A DNA stretch of 64,000 nucleotides from assembly GCF_001705435.1 (NCBI RefSeq), contig NZ_MDEN01000048.1:26193-90192 (forward strand). The letters are read 5' to 3'. Source of the DNA: Pseudomonas graminis (GTDB lineage Bacteria; Pseudomonadota; Gammaproteobacteria; Pseudomonadales; Pseudomonadaceae). Under the pieces are notes generated by a model that was not told the DNA's origin, did not search any database, and was given only the letters and a program-made list of their open reading frames with translations. This document shows, one piece after another, positions 20,121 through 29,282 of the stretch. Every line of letters starts with the position of its first letter. Position 1 is the stretch's first letter. A program made the position numbers and the translations under genes.

Positions 20121-20846
20121 ATGAGCAATGTGACCGTGCAGTCCATCGTGTATGAGATCGATGGCGTGAGCTACGAGAGTCGTCTGGTCTTCGCCGAAGG
20201 CGGTCAGGCCTTACCGGGTCTGGTGATGGCGCCTAACTGGATGGGTGTCAGCACAGATGCCGAGCAGATTGCCAAAGACGTGGCGGCGAAGGGCTATGTA
20301 GTGTTGCTGGCGGACCTGTATGGCCAGCAGGTGCGCCCGTCCAATGGCGATGAAGCGGCGGCTGCCATGATGCCGTTGAAAAATGATCGCGTGCTGTTGA
20401 ACACGCGCATGAAGGCTGCACTGGATCAACTGACCGCGCAGACCATTGCCACCGTCGACACGTCCCGGCTGGCGGCGTTTGGCTTCTGCTTCGGCGGTTG
20501 CTGCGCGCTGGAACTGGCGCGCACCGGTGCACCGTTGAAGGCAGCGGTGTCCTTCCATGGCACCCTCGACACCCCGAACCCGGCTGACGCGAACAACATC
20601 AAGGGCAAAGTGCTGGTGATGCACGGCGCCTCCGACCCTCTGGTGCCGAAGGAGCAACTGCCGGCGTTTGAAGCTGAAATGAACGCTGCCAATGTCGACT
20701 GGCAACTGCTGAGCTACGGCGGCGCGTTCCATTCCTTCACCGACCCGCACGCCAACAACCCGGGCGTGCAGATGTACAACCCGACCGTTTCGAAGCGTGC
20801 GTTTACCTCGATGCACAACCTGCTGGATGAAGTGTTCGCGGGCTAA
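20121..20846 (+). CDS. Dienelactone hydrolase family protein
   Basis: 241-residue alpha/beta hydrolase. The nucleophile elbow is GFCFGGCC, with cysteine in place of serine, which is characteristic of dienelactone hydrolases. The acid is in GASDPLVP and the histidine in GGAFHSFTDP near the C-terminus. Classical members open dienelactone in chloroaromatic degradation, but no such pathway genes lie nearby. Here it is probably a housekeeping carboxylic ester hydrolase of unknown substrate. AGGAG precedes the ATG at good spacing. Confidence 0.88.
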   Translation: MSNVTVQSIVYEIDGVSYESRLVFAEGGQALPGLVMAPNWMGVSTDAEQIAKDVAAKGYVVLLADLYGQQVRPSNGDEAAAAMMPLKNDRVLLNTRMKAALDQLTAQTIATVDTSRLAAFGFCFGGCCALELARTGAPLKAAVSFHGTLDTPNPADANNIKGKVLVMHGASDPLVPKEQLPAFEAEMNAANVDWQLLSYGGAFHSFTDPHANNPGVQMYNPTVSKRAFTSMHNLLDEVFAG

Positions 20847-20916
20847 TGTGATGTTTTAACTGTTGTGAGAGTGCCCCTCCGGTCACTCCCACAGAGTCCG
20901 GGCAGGCCGCGGCCAA

Positions 20917-21789
20917 TCAGCGCTTCGGCCTGCTGCCCACCGGCAATTCAATCCGCTCTACTTCCCCCGGCACGGTCGGCCAGTCCCCGTCCGCCCATTT
21001 CGCCGTGGCCTGTTCAATCAGTGCCGGATCGCTGGCGACGAAATTCCAGTTCATCCTTCTCGGCCCATCCAGGGGCGCACCGCCAATCAGTACCGCGTGG
21101 CATTCGCTTTCCGCACACAGCGTCGGCTCGCTCCCTGCATCCAGCACCACCAGGCTGCGCGGCTGCACCGGCTCGGCGTCCAGCAGCAGCTCACCTTCGA
21201 TCACGTACAGGGCGCGCTCCTCGTGCTCGGCCGGGATTCGCAGCGTTGTCGCGGTCTGCATGTTCAGTTCGGCGTAAAGGGTGGGCGACAGCACCGGCAC
21301 AGGCGACTTCAGGCAAAAGCCTTCGCCAGCAATCAGGCGGATACGAATGCCCATGCCGTCGCTGACCGGCAGTGTGTGGGCGGGGTGATGGCTGTAATGT
21401 CCGGCCCCTTGCTCATGGGACTTGGGCGACGCCAGCCAGACTTGCAGGCCATGCAGTCGCGAGCCGCTGGCGTGCAGCGCTTCGGGCGTGCGCTCGATGT
21501 GGGCGATGGCGCTGCCGGCGGTCATCCAGCTGACCTCGCCGGGTCTGACGTGCTGATCACTGCCGAGGCTGTCCTTGTGTCGGATCTCGCCTTCGAACAA
21601 GTAGGTCAGTGTCGAGAGGCCGATGTGCGGGTGCTGACGGATGTCCATGCCGGTGCCGGGGGCGTAGGTGGTCTCCAGCATGTGATCGAAAAAAACGAAA
21701 GGCCCCACGCTCCGGCATCGCGCAGCGGGGAGGGGACGCAGGATCGGTTGGCCTTCGACGTCTTCAGCGCGGGGAATGATGGTCAGCAT
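20917..21789 (-). CDS. Pirin family protein
   Basis: 290 residues, bicupin. The N-terminal cupin has the metal-site pattern RQHPHIGLSTLTYLFEGEI and HKDSLGSDQHVRPGEVSWM; GPFVFFDHM is the family signature near the start. The C-terminal cupin includes ALYVIEGELLLD and the typical LIGGAPLDGPRRMNWNFVAS. Some bacterial pirins show quercetinase activity and others act on metabolic enzymes; the role here is not evident. Transcribed convergently to the hydrolase gene, with a REPIN beyond its 5' end. Confidence 0.92.
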   Translation of the reverse strand: MLTIIPRAEDVEGQPILRPLPAARCRSVGPFVFFDHMLETTYAPGTGMDIRQHPHIGLSTLTYLFEGEIRHKDSLGSDQHVRPGEVSWMTAGSAIAHIERTPEALHASGSRLHGLQVWLASPKSHEQGAGHYSHHPAHTLPVSDGMGIRIRLIAGEGFCLKSPVPVLSPTLYAELNMQTATTLRIPAEHEERALYVIEGELLLDAEPVQPRSLVVLDAGSEPTLCAESECHAVLIGGAPLDGPRRMNWNFVASDPALIEQATAKWADGDWPTVPGEVERIELPVGSRPKR

Positions 21790-21815
21790 GATGGCGTTCT
21801 CTCTTTCGGTTCGGT

Positions 21816-21911
21816 TGTAGGACCGGCTTCAGCCGGGAAGGGGCCGGTCTGGGCACTGGCAATCCTGCGGCGTGACGCCCGATGTGTTCCCGGCCAAAGC
21901 CGGTCCTGCGA
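21816..21911. repeat. REPIN (inverted REP pair)
   Basis: GTAGGACCGGCTTCAGCCGG followed about 50 bp later by the reverse form TTCCCGGCCAAAGCCGGTCC. Each arm is itself a hairpin. It lies between the 5' end of the pirin gene and the fabB terminator. Confidence 0.85.
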
Positions 21912-21944
21912 AATCAGGTCCGAGCCAATGCATTTCAACCTGCC

Positions 21945-21976
21945 ACAAAAAAGGCGCCCCGAGGGGCGCCTTTTGT
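21945..21976 (-). terminator. Terminator after fabB
   Basis: Read on the minus strand: AAAAGGCGCCCC-TCG-GGGGCGCCTTTTTTG, a 12-bp GC-rich stem followed by six T. It lies 16 bp past the fabB stop codon. Confidence 0.88.
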
Positions 21977-21991
21977 CTGCAACTGACTGGA

Positions 21992-23212
21992 TTACTTGCC
22001 AGTCCAGCGCTTCATTACCAGGGTGGCGTTGGTGCCGCCGAAGCCGAAGCTGTTGCTCATCACCAGATTCAGCTCGGTGTTTTCGCGGGTCTTGGTCAGG
22101 ATCGGCATGTCGGCAACGGCTGGGTCCAGCTCGTCGATGTTGGCCGAACCGGCCATGAAGTTGCCTTCCATCATCAGCATGCAATAGATCGCTTCGTGAA
22201 CGCCGGCGGCGCCCAGGGAGTGACCCGACAGGCTCTTGGTGGAGCTGATCGCCGGTGCCTTGTCGCCGAACACTTCACGCACGCCTTCCATTTCCTTGAC
22301 GTCGCCGACCGGAGTGGAAGTGCCGTGGGTGTTCAGGTAGTCGATGGTGCCATCAACCGTGGACAGCGCCTGCTGCATGCAGCGGATGGCGCCTTCGCCG
22401 CTCGGAGCGACCATGTCGTAACCGTCGGACGTGGCGCCGTAGCCAACCAGCTCCGCGTAGATCTTCGCGCCACGGGCGAGAGCGTGTTCCAGCTCCTCGA
22501 CCACGACCATGCCGCCGCCGCCGGCGATGACGAAACCGTCACGGTCAGCATCGTAGGCACGGGAAGCCTGTTCCGGGGTGTCGTTGCGTTTGCTGGACAG
22601 CGCGCCCATGGCGTCGAACAGGAACGACTGGCTCCAGTGCTCCTCTTCGCCACCGCCGGCAAACACGATGTCCTGCTTGCCCATCTGAATCTGTTCCATG
22701 GCGGTGCCAATGCAGTGAGCACTGGTGGCGCAGGCAGACGCGATGGAGTAGTTCAGGCCCTTGATCTTGAATGGCGTCGCCAGACACGCCGACACCGTGC
22801 TGCTCATGGTGCGGGTCACGCGGTAGGGGCCGACGCGCTTGACGCCTTTCTCGCGCAGTATATCCAGCGCTTCCATCTGGTTCAGCGTCGATGCGCCGCC
22901 CGAGCCGGCAATCAGACCGGTACGCGGGTTGGACACCTGCTCTTCGGTCAGGCCGGAGTCGGTGACAGCGTCTTTCATCGCCAGGTAGGCATAGGCAGCG
23001 GCGTGGCCCACAAAGCGGAAGATCTTGCGATCGATCAGCTCTTCAAGGTTGAGGTCGATGGAGCCCGACACCTGGCTGCGCAGACCCATTTCGGCGTATT
23101 CCGGATTGAAACGGATGCCAGGGCGAGTTGCACGCAGGTTGGCGGAGACGGTGTCTTTGTCATTGCCCAAGCAGGAAACAATGCCCAGACCAGTGATAAC
23201 GACGCGGCGCAT
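21992..23212 (-). CDS. fabB: 3-oxoacyl-[ACP] synthase I
   Basis: Elongates acyl chains and, with FabA, is required for unsaturated fatty acid synthesis. 406 residues from ATG 23212 ([16 protein letters not shown]), the family start. Catalytic triad: cysteine in [11 protein letters not shown], histidines in [11 protein letters not shown] and [11 protein letters not shown]. Ten bases separate it from the fabA stop, with AAGGG as ribosome site, so the two form the classical fabAB operon, ending at the terminator at 21945-21976. Confidence 0.98.
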   Translation of the reverse strand: MRRVVITGLGIVSCLGNDKDTVSANLRATRPGIRFNPEYAEMGLRSQVSGSIDLNLEELIDRKIFRFVGHAAAYAYLAMKDAVTDSGLTEEQVSNPRTGLIAGSGGASTLNQMEALDILREKGVKRVGPYRVTRTMSSTVSACLATPFKIKGLNYSIASACATSAHCIGTAMEQIQMGKQDIVFAGGGEEEHWSQSFLFDAMGALSSKRNDTPEQASRAYDADRDGFVIAGGGGMVVVEELEHALARGAKIYAELVGYGATSDGYDMVAPSGEGAIRCMQQALSTVDGTIDYLNTHGTSTPVGDVKEMEGVREVFGDKAPAISSTKSLSGHSLGAAGVHEAIYCMLMMEGNFMAGSANIDELDPAVADMPILTKTRENTELNLVMSNSFGFGGTNATLVMKRWTGK

Positions 23213-23222
23213 GCGAATACCC

Positions 23223-23738
23223 TTAGAAATTTTCAGTGGAAGTGAAGACGCCGACACGCAGGCCTTCAGCGGTATAGATTTCACGGCCGTCCACGCTGAC
23301 CGAACCGTCGGCGATCGCCAGGTTCAGCTTGCCTTTGAGGACGCGCTTGATGTGAATGTTGTAGGTGACCTTCTTGGCGGTCGGCAGAACCTGGCCGAAG
23401 AATTTCACTTCGCCCGAGCCCAGTGCGCGACCGCGGCCCGGCAGGCCTTGCCAGCCCAGGAAGAAGCCGACCAGTTGCCACATGGCATCAAGGCCCAGGC
23501 AACCTGGCATCACCGGGTCACCTTCGAAGTGACAGGCGAAGAACCACAGGTCCGGGGTGATATCGAGTTCGGCGACCAATTCACCTTTGCCGAACTTGCC
23601 GCCCTCTTCACTGATGTGGGTGATGCGATCAACCATCAGCATGTTGGGGGCGGGCAATTGCGCGTTACCTGGGCCGAACAGCTCGCCGCGACTGCAGCGC
23701 AGCAGGTCTTCCCGGGTAAAGGCGTTTTGTTTGGTCAT
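23223..23738 (-). CDS. fabA: 3-hydroxydecanoyl-[ACP] dehydratase/isomerase
   Basis: Dehydrates 3-hydroxydecanoyl-ACP and isomerises trans-2 to cis-3-decenoyl-ACP, the branch point to unsaturated fatty acids. 171 residues, the standard length. Active-site histidine in [14 protein letters not shown] and aspartate in [14 protein letters not shown] strong GAGGAG ribosome site precedes the ATG. The 210-bp gap to the next gene holds a possible palindromic operator (23873-23886). Confidence 0.98.
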   Translation of the reverse strand: MTKQNAFTREDLLRCSRGELFGPGNAQLPAPNMLMVDRITHISEEGGKFGKGELVAELDITPDLWFFACHFEGDPVMPGCLGLDAMWQLVGFFLGWQGLPGRGRALGSGEVKFFGQVLPTAKKVTYNIHIKRVLKGKLNLAIADGSVSVDGREIYTAEGLRVGVFTSTENF

Positions 23739-23872
23739 GCGAGCTCCTCGATAATCCTGTGCGGCAGGGTGTGGCGTTACGTACCCAATCTGGCCAGCGG
23801 GTTATCCCTCTGCTGGCAGCCTACTCATAGACTATTGCGTTGTAGTGAAAGTCACAGCACGGGTGAAATGAA

Positions 23873-23886
23873 TGTACACCTGTGCA
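23873..23886. promoter_or_regulatory. Possible operator upstream of fabA
   Basis: TGTACA-CC-TGTGCA is an imperfect palindrome with 6-bp arms and one mismatch, 135 bp before the fabA start. TetR-type regulators of unsaturated fatty acid genes (FabR, DesT) are known to act on fabA/fabB in gammaproteobacteria. The link here is a guess from position and symmetry. Confidence 0.3.
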
Positions 23887-23948
23887 CTGAAATTTTTCGT
23901 CCGCGCGTTGGCGTGGGTCGAATCGGCACACAAGACTGCCGCAATTTA

Positions 23949-25886
23949 TCATTTACCGCCAGTCGCAGGTGGCTTAATGGTCAGCCAACGCTGCAAAACC
24001 TGCTGTAAATCAGTACGTTTGAACGGCTTGGCCAGGTAATCGTTCATTCCGGCTTGCAGACAAATGTCCCGGTCGCCGTGCTGAGCGTTGGCGGTCAGGG
24101 CAATAATGGGCAGCGTCGTCAGCCCCGGCAGCAGTCGGATTCGGCGCGTCGCCTCGTAGCCGTCCATGACCGGCAGCCGGCAGTCCATCAGGATCAGCGC
24201 GAAGCGTTCCCGACTGGCCATGTTCACCGCTTCAAGGCCATCCGCCGCCACGCTCACCTGCAAACCCAGGCTGCGCAGCATCGCTTCGACCACCGTGCGG
24301 TTCACCGGGTTGTCCTCGACCAGCAACACGCAGGCATCGCGGCTGTGGGGCAATTCAGCCACCGCGCCGGAAGAGGGTTCTATCACCGGCTGTTGAACCC
24401 GCTGCAGCGGGATTTGCAGCTGGAACACCGAGCCCAGTCCCTCGCTGCTCTGCGCCTGCAGCGACCCGCCCATGCGTTCGGCCAGATTGCGCGCAATGGG
24501 CAGGCCCAGGCCGGTGCCGCCGTAGCGTCGGGAGATGGAGTTGTCCGCTTGCTGAAACGCGTCGAACATCGATTCCAGCAGGTCAGGAGAGATCCCGATG
24601 CCGCTGTCGCGTACCGCGCAGGTAAACCGAACGTGGTGCGGGTCGGCGAGGGTGAAGCCCGCCTCGACGCGCACGCTGCCACATTCGGTGAATTTCAGCG
24701 CATTGCCGATCAGGTTGACCAGGATCTGCCGGATGCGCGTAGGGTCGCCGGTCACCTGCAACGCCTCCATCGAAGGCGGTAACTCCAGTTCCAGTGCCAG
24801 ACCGCGCTGCTGCGCGTTGTGGGCAAACGCCTGAACCGAGGTGCTGATCAGGTCGGCGAGGTTGAATGGAATGCTTTCTAGCTCCAGCGCATCGCGTTCG
24901 AAGCGGGAGAAATCCAGAATGTCGTTGATAACGCGCAGCAGGTGTTCGGTGGATTCCATGGCCAGCGCGGCGTATTCGGCCTGCTCGTCGGTCATTTTCG
25001 TGGTTTCCATCAACTGCAGCATACCCAGCACGCCATTCATGGGCGTGCGCAGCTCGTGGCTCATCATGGCCAGGAATTCGGACTTGGCATTATTGGCGCG
25101 TTCGGCTTCTTCGCGGGTGCGGATGAGCGCGTCCATCGCTTGCTTCTGCTCGCGGCTGGCCTTCTCCAGGCCCAAAGCCAGATTGTTGATGTGCCGCGCC
25201 AGATCGCCCAGCTCGGCATCATCTGCAACGGGCAGCGGCGCCGAGTAATCGCCACGCTGGATGGCCTTCACCGCCGCGCTCATGGCGCTGATCGGCTGGG
25301 ACAGGCTCAGCGACAGACGTCTGGCCAGCATGTAAGTAAACAGAAGGGCGAACATCGCCAGCACACCCGCTTTCAGCAATATCTCCTGCTCGCGCTGATT
25401 GAAGGCGTCACTGGACATGCCTACCAGCACGCGTCCCAGATAGCCTTCGACCGGCACGCCGATGGCGTTATCGGAAACGGCCTTATTGGCATCCTCGATC
25501 GGCTGTGCAGATCGGGCTGGCTGCAGGCGGATGGGCGCCTGGAACACTTCCATCTGCCGCGAATGCCCCTGTTCCTCGGCGGGTTCGACATGAACGAGTA
25601 CCTTTCCGGCACTGTCGCGCACTTCGAGAAAACGCACGTGGGGCGTGTTCATCGTGGCGTTCATGAGGTTTTCCAGCACCGCGTTATTGCCGACGATGAC
25701 GCCGTACTCCGAAGCGGGGGCCAGCTGGTTGGCGATGAGTTGCCCGGTGTGATTGAGCTCCTGTCGCAGGTCCTGAATCCGCACCACGGTGAAGAAGCTG
25801 ATCAGCAACAAGGTCAGCAATAACGCCGGGCCCAGGCTGAGGATCTGCGTCCGGGTGCTGATGTTCCAGCCGCGTTGAGCCGTCAC
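23949..25886 (-). CDS. Hybrid sensor histidine kinase, PA1611-like
   Basis: 645 residues. Transmembrane helices at about 15-36 and 172-188 flank a periplasmic sensor of about 135 residues. HAMP follows (190-245), then the HisKA domain with phosphorylated H277 ([12 protein letters not shown]), the ATPase domain ([27 protein letters not shown]) and a receiver domain (518-640) with D568 in [13 protein letters not shown]. There is no C-terminal HPt, so phosphate must pass to a separate HPt protein. Size, domain order and position beside fabA/fabB and gpsA match P. aeruginosa PA1611, which works with RetS, HptB and the Gac/Rsm switch; orthology is inferred. Confidence 0.88.
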   Translation of the reverse strand: MTAQRGWNISTRTQILSLGPALLLTLLLISFFTVVRIQDLRQELNHTGQLIANQLAPASEYGVIVGNNAVLENLMNATMNTPHVRFLEVRDSAGKVLVHVEPAEEQGHSRQMEVFQAPIRLQPARSAQPIEDANKAVSDNAIGVPVEGYLGRVLVGMSSDAFNQREQEILLKAGVLAMFALLFTYMLARRLSLSLSQPISAMSAAVKAIQRGDYSAPLPVADDAELGDLARHINNLALGLEKASREQKQAMDALIRTREEAERANNAKSEFLAMMSHELRTPMNGVLGMLQLMETTKMTDEQAEYAALAMESTEHLLRVINDILDFSRFERDALELESIPFNLADLISTSVQAFAHNAQQRGLALELELPPSMEALQVTGDPTRIRQILVNLIGNALKFTECGSVRVEAGFTLADPHHVRFTCAVRDSGIGISPDLLESMFDAFQQADNSISRRYGGTGLGLPIARNLAERMGGSLQAQSSEGLGSVFQLQIPLQRVQQPVIEPSSGAVAELPHSRDACVLLVEDNPVNRTVVEAMLRSLGLQVSVAADGLEAVNMASRERFALILMDCRLPVMDGYEATRRIRLLPGLTTLPIIALTANAQHGDRDICLQAGMNDYLAKPFKRTDLQQVLQRWLTIKPPATGGK

Positions 25887-26199
25887 GAGGGGGTTCCGGC
25901 GGTCTGCGCCCGGAGGGTTTGCCGATGTTCAGGCATGGCGAAGCCTGACGGGGGACGGGCGGTGGACGCTTGGTGTCATGTGACGGATCTCTTCGGGAGC
26001 ACCCTGACGATAGCTCATCGGCGCCATTGAGGAATTTTCATCTCAGGGACGCATCTTAACCGAGCTGTGGGCAATTTCCTCGGCAAGAGTGGGGGATGGC
26101 CTGTAAGTTCGTGGGGTCACCTTTTGCCGCTGGCCGCGAGCCCGGGGCTCCGTATAATGCCCGCATCGCCAGATGTGATGGCCCTGAATGGATTGTTTT
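25887..26199. other. Intergenic region between the hybrid kinase and gpsA
   Basis: 313 bp between divergent genes. A perfect -10 hexamer TATAAT lies at 26153-26158, pointing at gpsA, but no convincing -35 is at the right distance. No gene or repeat is seen here. Confidence 0.4.
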
Positions 26200-27225
26200 A
26201 TGACCCAGCAGCAACCAATAGCGGTCCTTGGCGGCGGCAGCTTCGGGACCGCAGTGGCCAATCTGTTGGCCGGCAACGGTCATCGGGTGACGCAGTGGAT
26301 GCGCGATCCGGAGCAGGCCGAGGCGATTCGCGTGAATCGCGAGAACCCGCGCTACCTCAAGGGCATCAAGGTGCTCGAAGGCGTTGAGCCGGTCACTGAC
26401 CTGCACGCCACGTTGCAAGACAGTCAACTGGTTTTCGTCGCGTTGCCGTCCAGTGCCCTGCGTGGCGTACTGACCCCGCACATCGACCTGCTCGCGGGGA
26501 AAATGCTGGTCAGCCTGACCAAGGGCATTGAGGCCGACACCTTCAAGCTCATGAGCGAGATCCTTGAGGACATCGCGCCCGCTGCGCGAATCGGCGTGTT
26601 GTCCGGCCCCAACCTGGCCCGCGAAATCGCCGAGCACGCCCTGACCGCCACGGTGGTCGCCAGCGAAGATGAGGACCTCTGTCAGCAGGTTCAGGCTGCA
26701 CTGCACGGCCGCACGTTCCGCGTGTACGCCAGCGCTGACCGTTTTGGCGTGGAGCTGGGCGGCGCGCTCAAAAACGTCTACGCCATCATCGCCGGTATGG
26801 CGGTGGCGCTGAACATGGGCGAGAACACCAAGAGCATGCTGATCACTCGCGCGCTGGCGGAGATGACCCGTTTTGCGGTCAGTCAGGGCGCCAATCCCAT
26901 GACTTTCCTGGGCCTGGCCGGGGTCGGCGATCTGATCGTCACCTGCTCCTCGCCGAAGAGCCGCAATTACCAGGTCGGTTTTGCCCTGGGGCAGGGCCTG
27001 AGCCTCGACGAAGCGGTTACCCGGCTGGGTGAAGTCGCCGAGGGCGTCAACACGCTCAAGGTGCTGAAGACCAAAGCGCAGGAGTTGCAGGTTTACATGC
27101 CGCTGGTGGCCGGGCTGCACGCCATTCTGTTCGAGGGCCGCACGCTGGAGCAGGTCATCGAGCTGCTGATGCGCGCCGAGCCCAAGACCGACGTCGATTT
27201 CATTTCAACCAGTGGTTTCAACTGA
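26200..27225 (+). CDS. gpsA: Glycerol-3-phosphate dehydrogenase [NAD(P)+]
   Basis: Reduces dihydroxyacetone phosphate to sn-glycerol 3-phosphate for phospholipid synthesis. 341 residues from ATG 26200 ([18 protein letters not shown]); the upstream ATG at 26188 would add residues not seen in the family. The nucleotide fold [13 protein letters not shown] opens the protein. [24 protein letters not shown] (catalytic lysine) and the [18 protein letters not shown] segment are diagnostic. It sits beside lipid genes fabA/fabB across the kinase gene, and starts a three-gene unit with the next two genes. Confidence 0.97.
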   Translation: MTQQQPIAVLGGGSFGTAVANLLAGNGHRVTQWMRDPEQAEAIRVNRENPRYLKGIKVLEGVEPVTDLHATLQDSQLVFVALPSSALRGVLTPHIDLLAGKMLVSLTKGIEADTFKLMSEILEDIAPAARIGVLSGPNLAREIAEHALTATVVASEDEDLCQQVQAALHGRTFRVYASADRFGVELGGALKNVYAIIAGMAVALNMGENTKSMLITRALAEMTRFAVSQGANPMTFLGLAGVGDLIVTCSSPKSRNYQVGFALGQGLSLDEAVTRLGEVAEGVNTLKVLKTKAQELQVYMPLVAGLHAILFEGRTLEQVIELLMRAEPKTDVDFISTSGFN

Positions 27226-27244
27226 TCCCCACACGGAGAAGCTC

Positions 27245-27784
27245 TTGAACGAATCAAAACTCAAGCAACACGAATCGATCCTGCTGCGCATCCTGTGGAT
27301 GGTGCTGTTTGTGCTGGTCTGGCAGGTGGCGGAAGTGGTTCTGGCGGTGGCCGTCCTGGTGCAGCTGGTTTACCGGCTGTTCAACGGCGCGCCGAGCCTC
27401 AGCGTGATGTCATTTGGCGACAGCCTGAGCCAGTACCTGGCGCAGATAGGCCGCTTCGGCACCTTCCACACCGATCAGAAGCCGTGGCCGTTCGCCGATT
27501 GGCCAACGCCGCGTGCGCCTGAAGGCGAGGCGCCACACGTTGTCACGGTCAAGCCGCAACCGGCGCCTTCTGCTCCGCAACCCGCTGCGGCCACGCCGCC
27601 ACCGGCACCCGTGACGCCGCAGCCGGTTCCTGCTGCGACGCCACCGGTTTCCGACACGCCGCAACCGGGTTCCGAAACCTCGCCGGCGGTTCCCGACACG
27701 TCGGACGCCGCTGCCGACACATCGCCATCGCCACCGGCGCCGATTACGCCGCCGTCCACGCCGGGCGAAGGGCCAAAACTGTGA
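27245..27784 (+). CDS. DUF4389-type small membrane protein
   Basis: 179 residues from TTG 27245, preferred because GGAG lies 7 bp upstream; GTG 27212 inside gpsA is the alternative. The N-terminal part has HESILLRILWMVLFVLVWQV and a second hydrophobic stretch to about residue 45, then YRLFNGAPSLSVMSFGDSL, typical of DUF4389 proteins. The C-terminal 80 residues are a Pro/Ala/Thr-rich low-complexity tail that is unlikely to fold. Function unknown. It starts 20 bp after gpsA and its stop overlaps sixA by 4 bp (GTGA), so the three are cotranscribed. Confidence 0.8.
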   Translation: MNESKLKQHESILLRILWMVLFVLVWQVAEVVLAVAVLVQLVYRLFNGAPSLSVMSFGDSLSQYLAQIGRFGTFHTDQKPWPFADWPTPRAPEGEAPHVVTVKPQPAPSAPQPAAATPPPAPVTPQPVPAATPPVSDTPQPGSETSPAVPDTSDAAADTSPSPPAPITPPSTPGEGPKL

Positions 27785-28239
27785 AGGTCTGGATTCTGCG
27801 CCATGGCGAGGCGAAACCTCAGGCCCCTACGGACGCCGAGCGGGAGCTGACCGCCAATGGTCGCGAAGAGGTTTTGCGCAGTGCCGCTCACCTGATGGGG
27901 CAGCCCGTGCAGCGGATCATCGCGAGCCCGTATGTGCGTGCCCAACAGACCGCCGAGCTGGTCCGTCAAGCGCTTGGGTTCACGGAGGCCATCGTGACCG
28001 TGCCGTGGCTGACGCCCGACTGCAATCCGCACAAGGTGCTGGAGCAACTGAGTGCGTACAGTGCGGAGAATGTCTTGCTGGTCAGTCATCAACCGTTGGT
28101 GGGCACGTTGATCGGGCTGGCGGTACATGGCTCGTTGCAGCAGGCGCAACCGATGCACACCGCCAGTCTCGCTCAGCTTGAGGCGGATTTGCCGCTTGCT
28201 GGCGCGATGGAACTGGTGGATGTTCGGCACGCTGAATGA
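27781..28239 (+). CDS. sixA: Phosphohistidine phosphatase SixA
   Basis: 152-residue histidine phosphatase. The catalytic motif is at the very N-terminus (WILRHGEAKP), the second histidine is in LLVSHQPLVG, and IIASPYVRAQQTAEL is the conserved arginine region. SixA removes phosphate from histidines, with known action on HPt-type phosphohistidines such as ArcB and on NPr of the nitrogen PTS. GTG start, overlapping the preceding stop by 4 bp. A hybrid kinase that must use a separate HPt protein lies two genes away, which may be functional or chance. Confidence 0.9.
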   Translation: MKVWILRHGEAKPQAPTDAERELTANGREEVLRSAAHLMGQPVQRIIASPYVRAQQTAELVRQALGFTEAIVTVPWLTPDCNPHKVLEQLSAYSAENVLLVSHQPLVGTLIGLAVHGSLQQAQPMHTASLAQLEADLPLAGAMELVDVRHAE

Positions 28240-28319
28240 TGGCAGCGGTGAGCGGTTGTCAGCGCTCCCGGTGCTGAATGAGAGAAGTGGTGCAAACCCT
28301 CCAATAACAAGGAAGAACC

Positions 28320-28763
28320 ATGAGTGTATGGCGTAGCCCTCCGGACCTTGACGCGCTTAATGCGAAGCAGAAGAACACCATCGGTGAGGTGCTGGATATT
28401 CGGTTTGAGGCGGTCGACGATCTGTCTTTGACGGCGAGCATGGCGGTGGATGAGCGCACTCATCAGCCTTATGGTTTGTTGCACGGCGGCGCGTCGGTGG
28501 TGCTGGCGGAGACGGTGGGCTCTACCGCGAGTTATCTGGTGATTGATACCGATCGGTTCTTTTGTGTGGGGATTGAGGTCAACGCGAACCATTTGCGCGG
28601 GGTCCGCAGTGGGCGGGTGACGGCGGTGGCGCACCCGGTGCATATCGGGCGCACGACCCATGTCTGGGATATTCGTTTGTCGACGGAGGATGGCAAGGCC
28701 TGTTGCATTTCCCGGTTGACCGTGGCGGTGGTGCCCCATGGGGAGCAGCCTCCGGCTCGCTGA
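28320..28763 (+). CDS. Hotdog-fold acyl-CoA thioesterase (YdiI/PaaI type)
   Basis: 147 residues. The family motif QPYGLLHGGASVVLAETVGS carries the catalytic glutamate, followed by the GIEVNANHLRGVRSGRVTA strand region. Members hydrolyse aryl- or acyl-CoA thioesters such as DHNA-CoA. AAGGA precedes the ATG. Base use changes along the gene: the last 300 bp are markedly G/T-rich on the coding strand, right up to the dispersed repeat that begins 28 bp after the stop. Confidence 0.88.
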   Translation: MSVWRSPPDLDALNAKQKNTIGEVLDIRFEAVDDLSLTASMAVDERTHQPYGLLHGGASVVLAETVGSTASYLVIDTDRFFCVGIEVNANHLRGVRSGRVTAVAHPVHIGRTTHVWDIRLSTEDGKACCISRLTVAVVPHGEQPPAR

Positions 28764-28790
28764 TGGTTGAGGCGCTTGACGCCAAGATCA

Positions 28791-29077
28791 AGAGCGTCGG
28801 CCTAACGGCCTCGGGTTTCGCCTTCGGCGAGTTACTTGATAAAGCCCCAAGTAACCAAGGGCTTGTGCTCCTGGTTTGGCCCTTACTTCGTCAGGGTTCC
28901 TTCACTCCGGCCTCGCTCCGTGGGCCCCCGCCGAACGGACATCCATGTCCGCAACGGCGCTCACGCCGCATCCATGCGGCTCGGCCCACTGCGCGAGACC
29001 TGCGTTCAGCCTGCACCCAAGTCGCGTTTCGTGGTGTCCGGACTTTTTGCGTATGAAGATCAAAAGCAGATCAAGGG
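28791..29077 (+). repeat. Dispersed structured repeat, copy A
   Basis: About 287 bp, similar over its length to 37086-37391 and, reversed, to 37486-37780; its 5' part matches 63913-64000. It contains a series of short hairpins: GGCC-TAAC-GGCC, CGCC-TTC-GGCG, AAGCCC/GGGCTT around an 11-nt loop (28842-28864), GGACATCCATGTCC (28937-28950) and GCCGCATCCATGCGGC (28965-28980). The 3' end runs into a REP. No convincing gene lies in the 519-bp stretch 28764-29282. Confidence 0.85.
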
Positions 29078-29221
29078 CTTCCCGGCTGAAGCCGGTCCTA
29101 CGGTCTAGTAGCGTCGCTACTCCCACTGACTGCACGCGCTGCTTTTCGTGGGACCGGCTTTAGCCGGGAAGAGGCCGGTCCAGGCGCCGGTATTTCCTGA
29201 GCTCTAACATCTGATCGTTCC
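28975..29221 (+). repeat. Direct repeat DR1 (3' part of copy A plus REPIN)
   Basis: 247 bp that recur with about 85-90% identity by eye at 29667-29912, from TGCGGCTCG to CTGATCGTTCC. The two copies bracket the palindrome and gene fragment at 29222-29666. Confidence 0.85.
29078..29172. repeat. REPIN after copy A
   Basis: CTTCCCGGCTGAAGCCGGTC then, about 50 bp later, GGGACCGGCTTTAGCCGGGA in the opposite orientation. Confidence 0.88.
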
Positions 29222-29230
29222 AAGCTTCAA

Positions 29231-29277
29231 GGGGACTGATTTATTTACAGCGCTTCACCGTAAATCAATCTGTCCCC
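29231..29277. repeat. 47-bp palindromic element, copy 1
   Basis: GGGGACTGATTTATTTAC, 11-nt loop, GTAAATCAATCTGTCCCC: the arms pair over 18 positions with few mismatches. A near-identical copy is at 63834-63880. GGGGACAGATTTATTT-type palindromes often accompany IS200-like Y1 transposase (RAYT) genes in gammaproteobacteria, from memory; no such gene is in the window. Confidence 0.75.
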
Positions 29278-29282
29278 GGTGT

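Noticed and set aside
20121..20846. Chloroaromatic degradation locus
   Set aside because: A dienelactone hydrolase-type gene alone, with no dioxygenase or cycloisomerase genes near it, does not support a degradation pathway.
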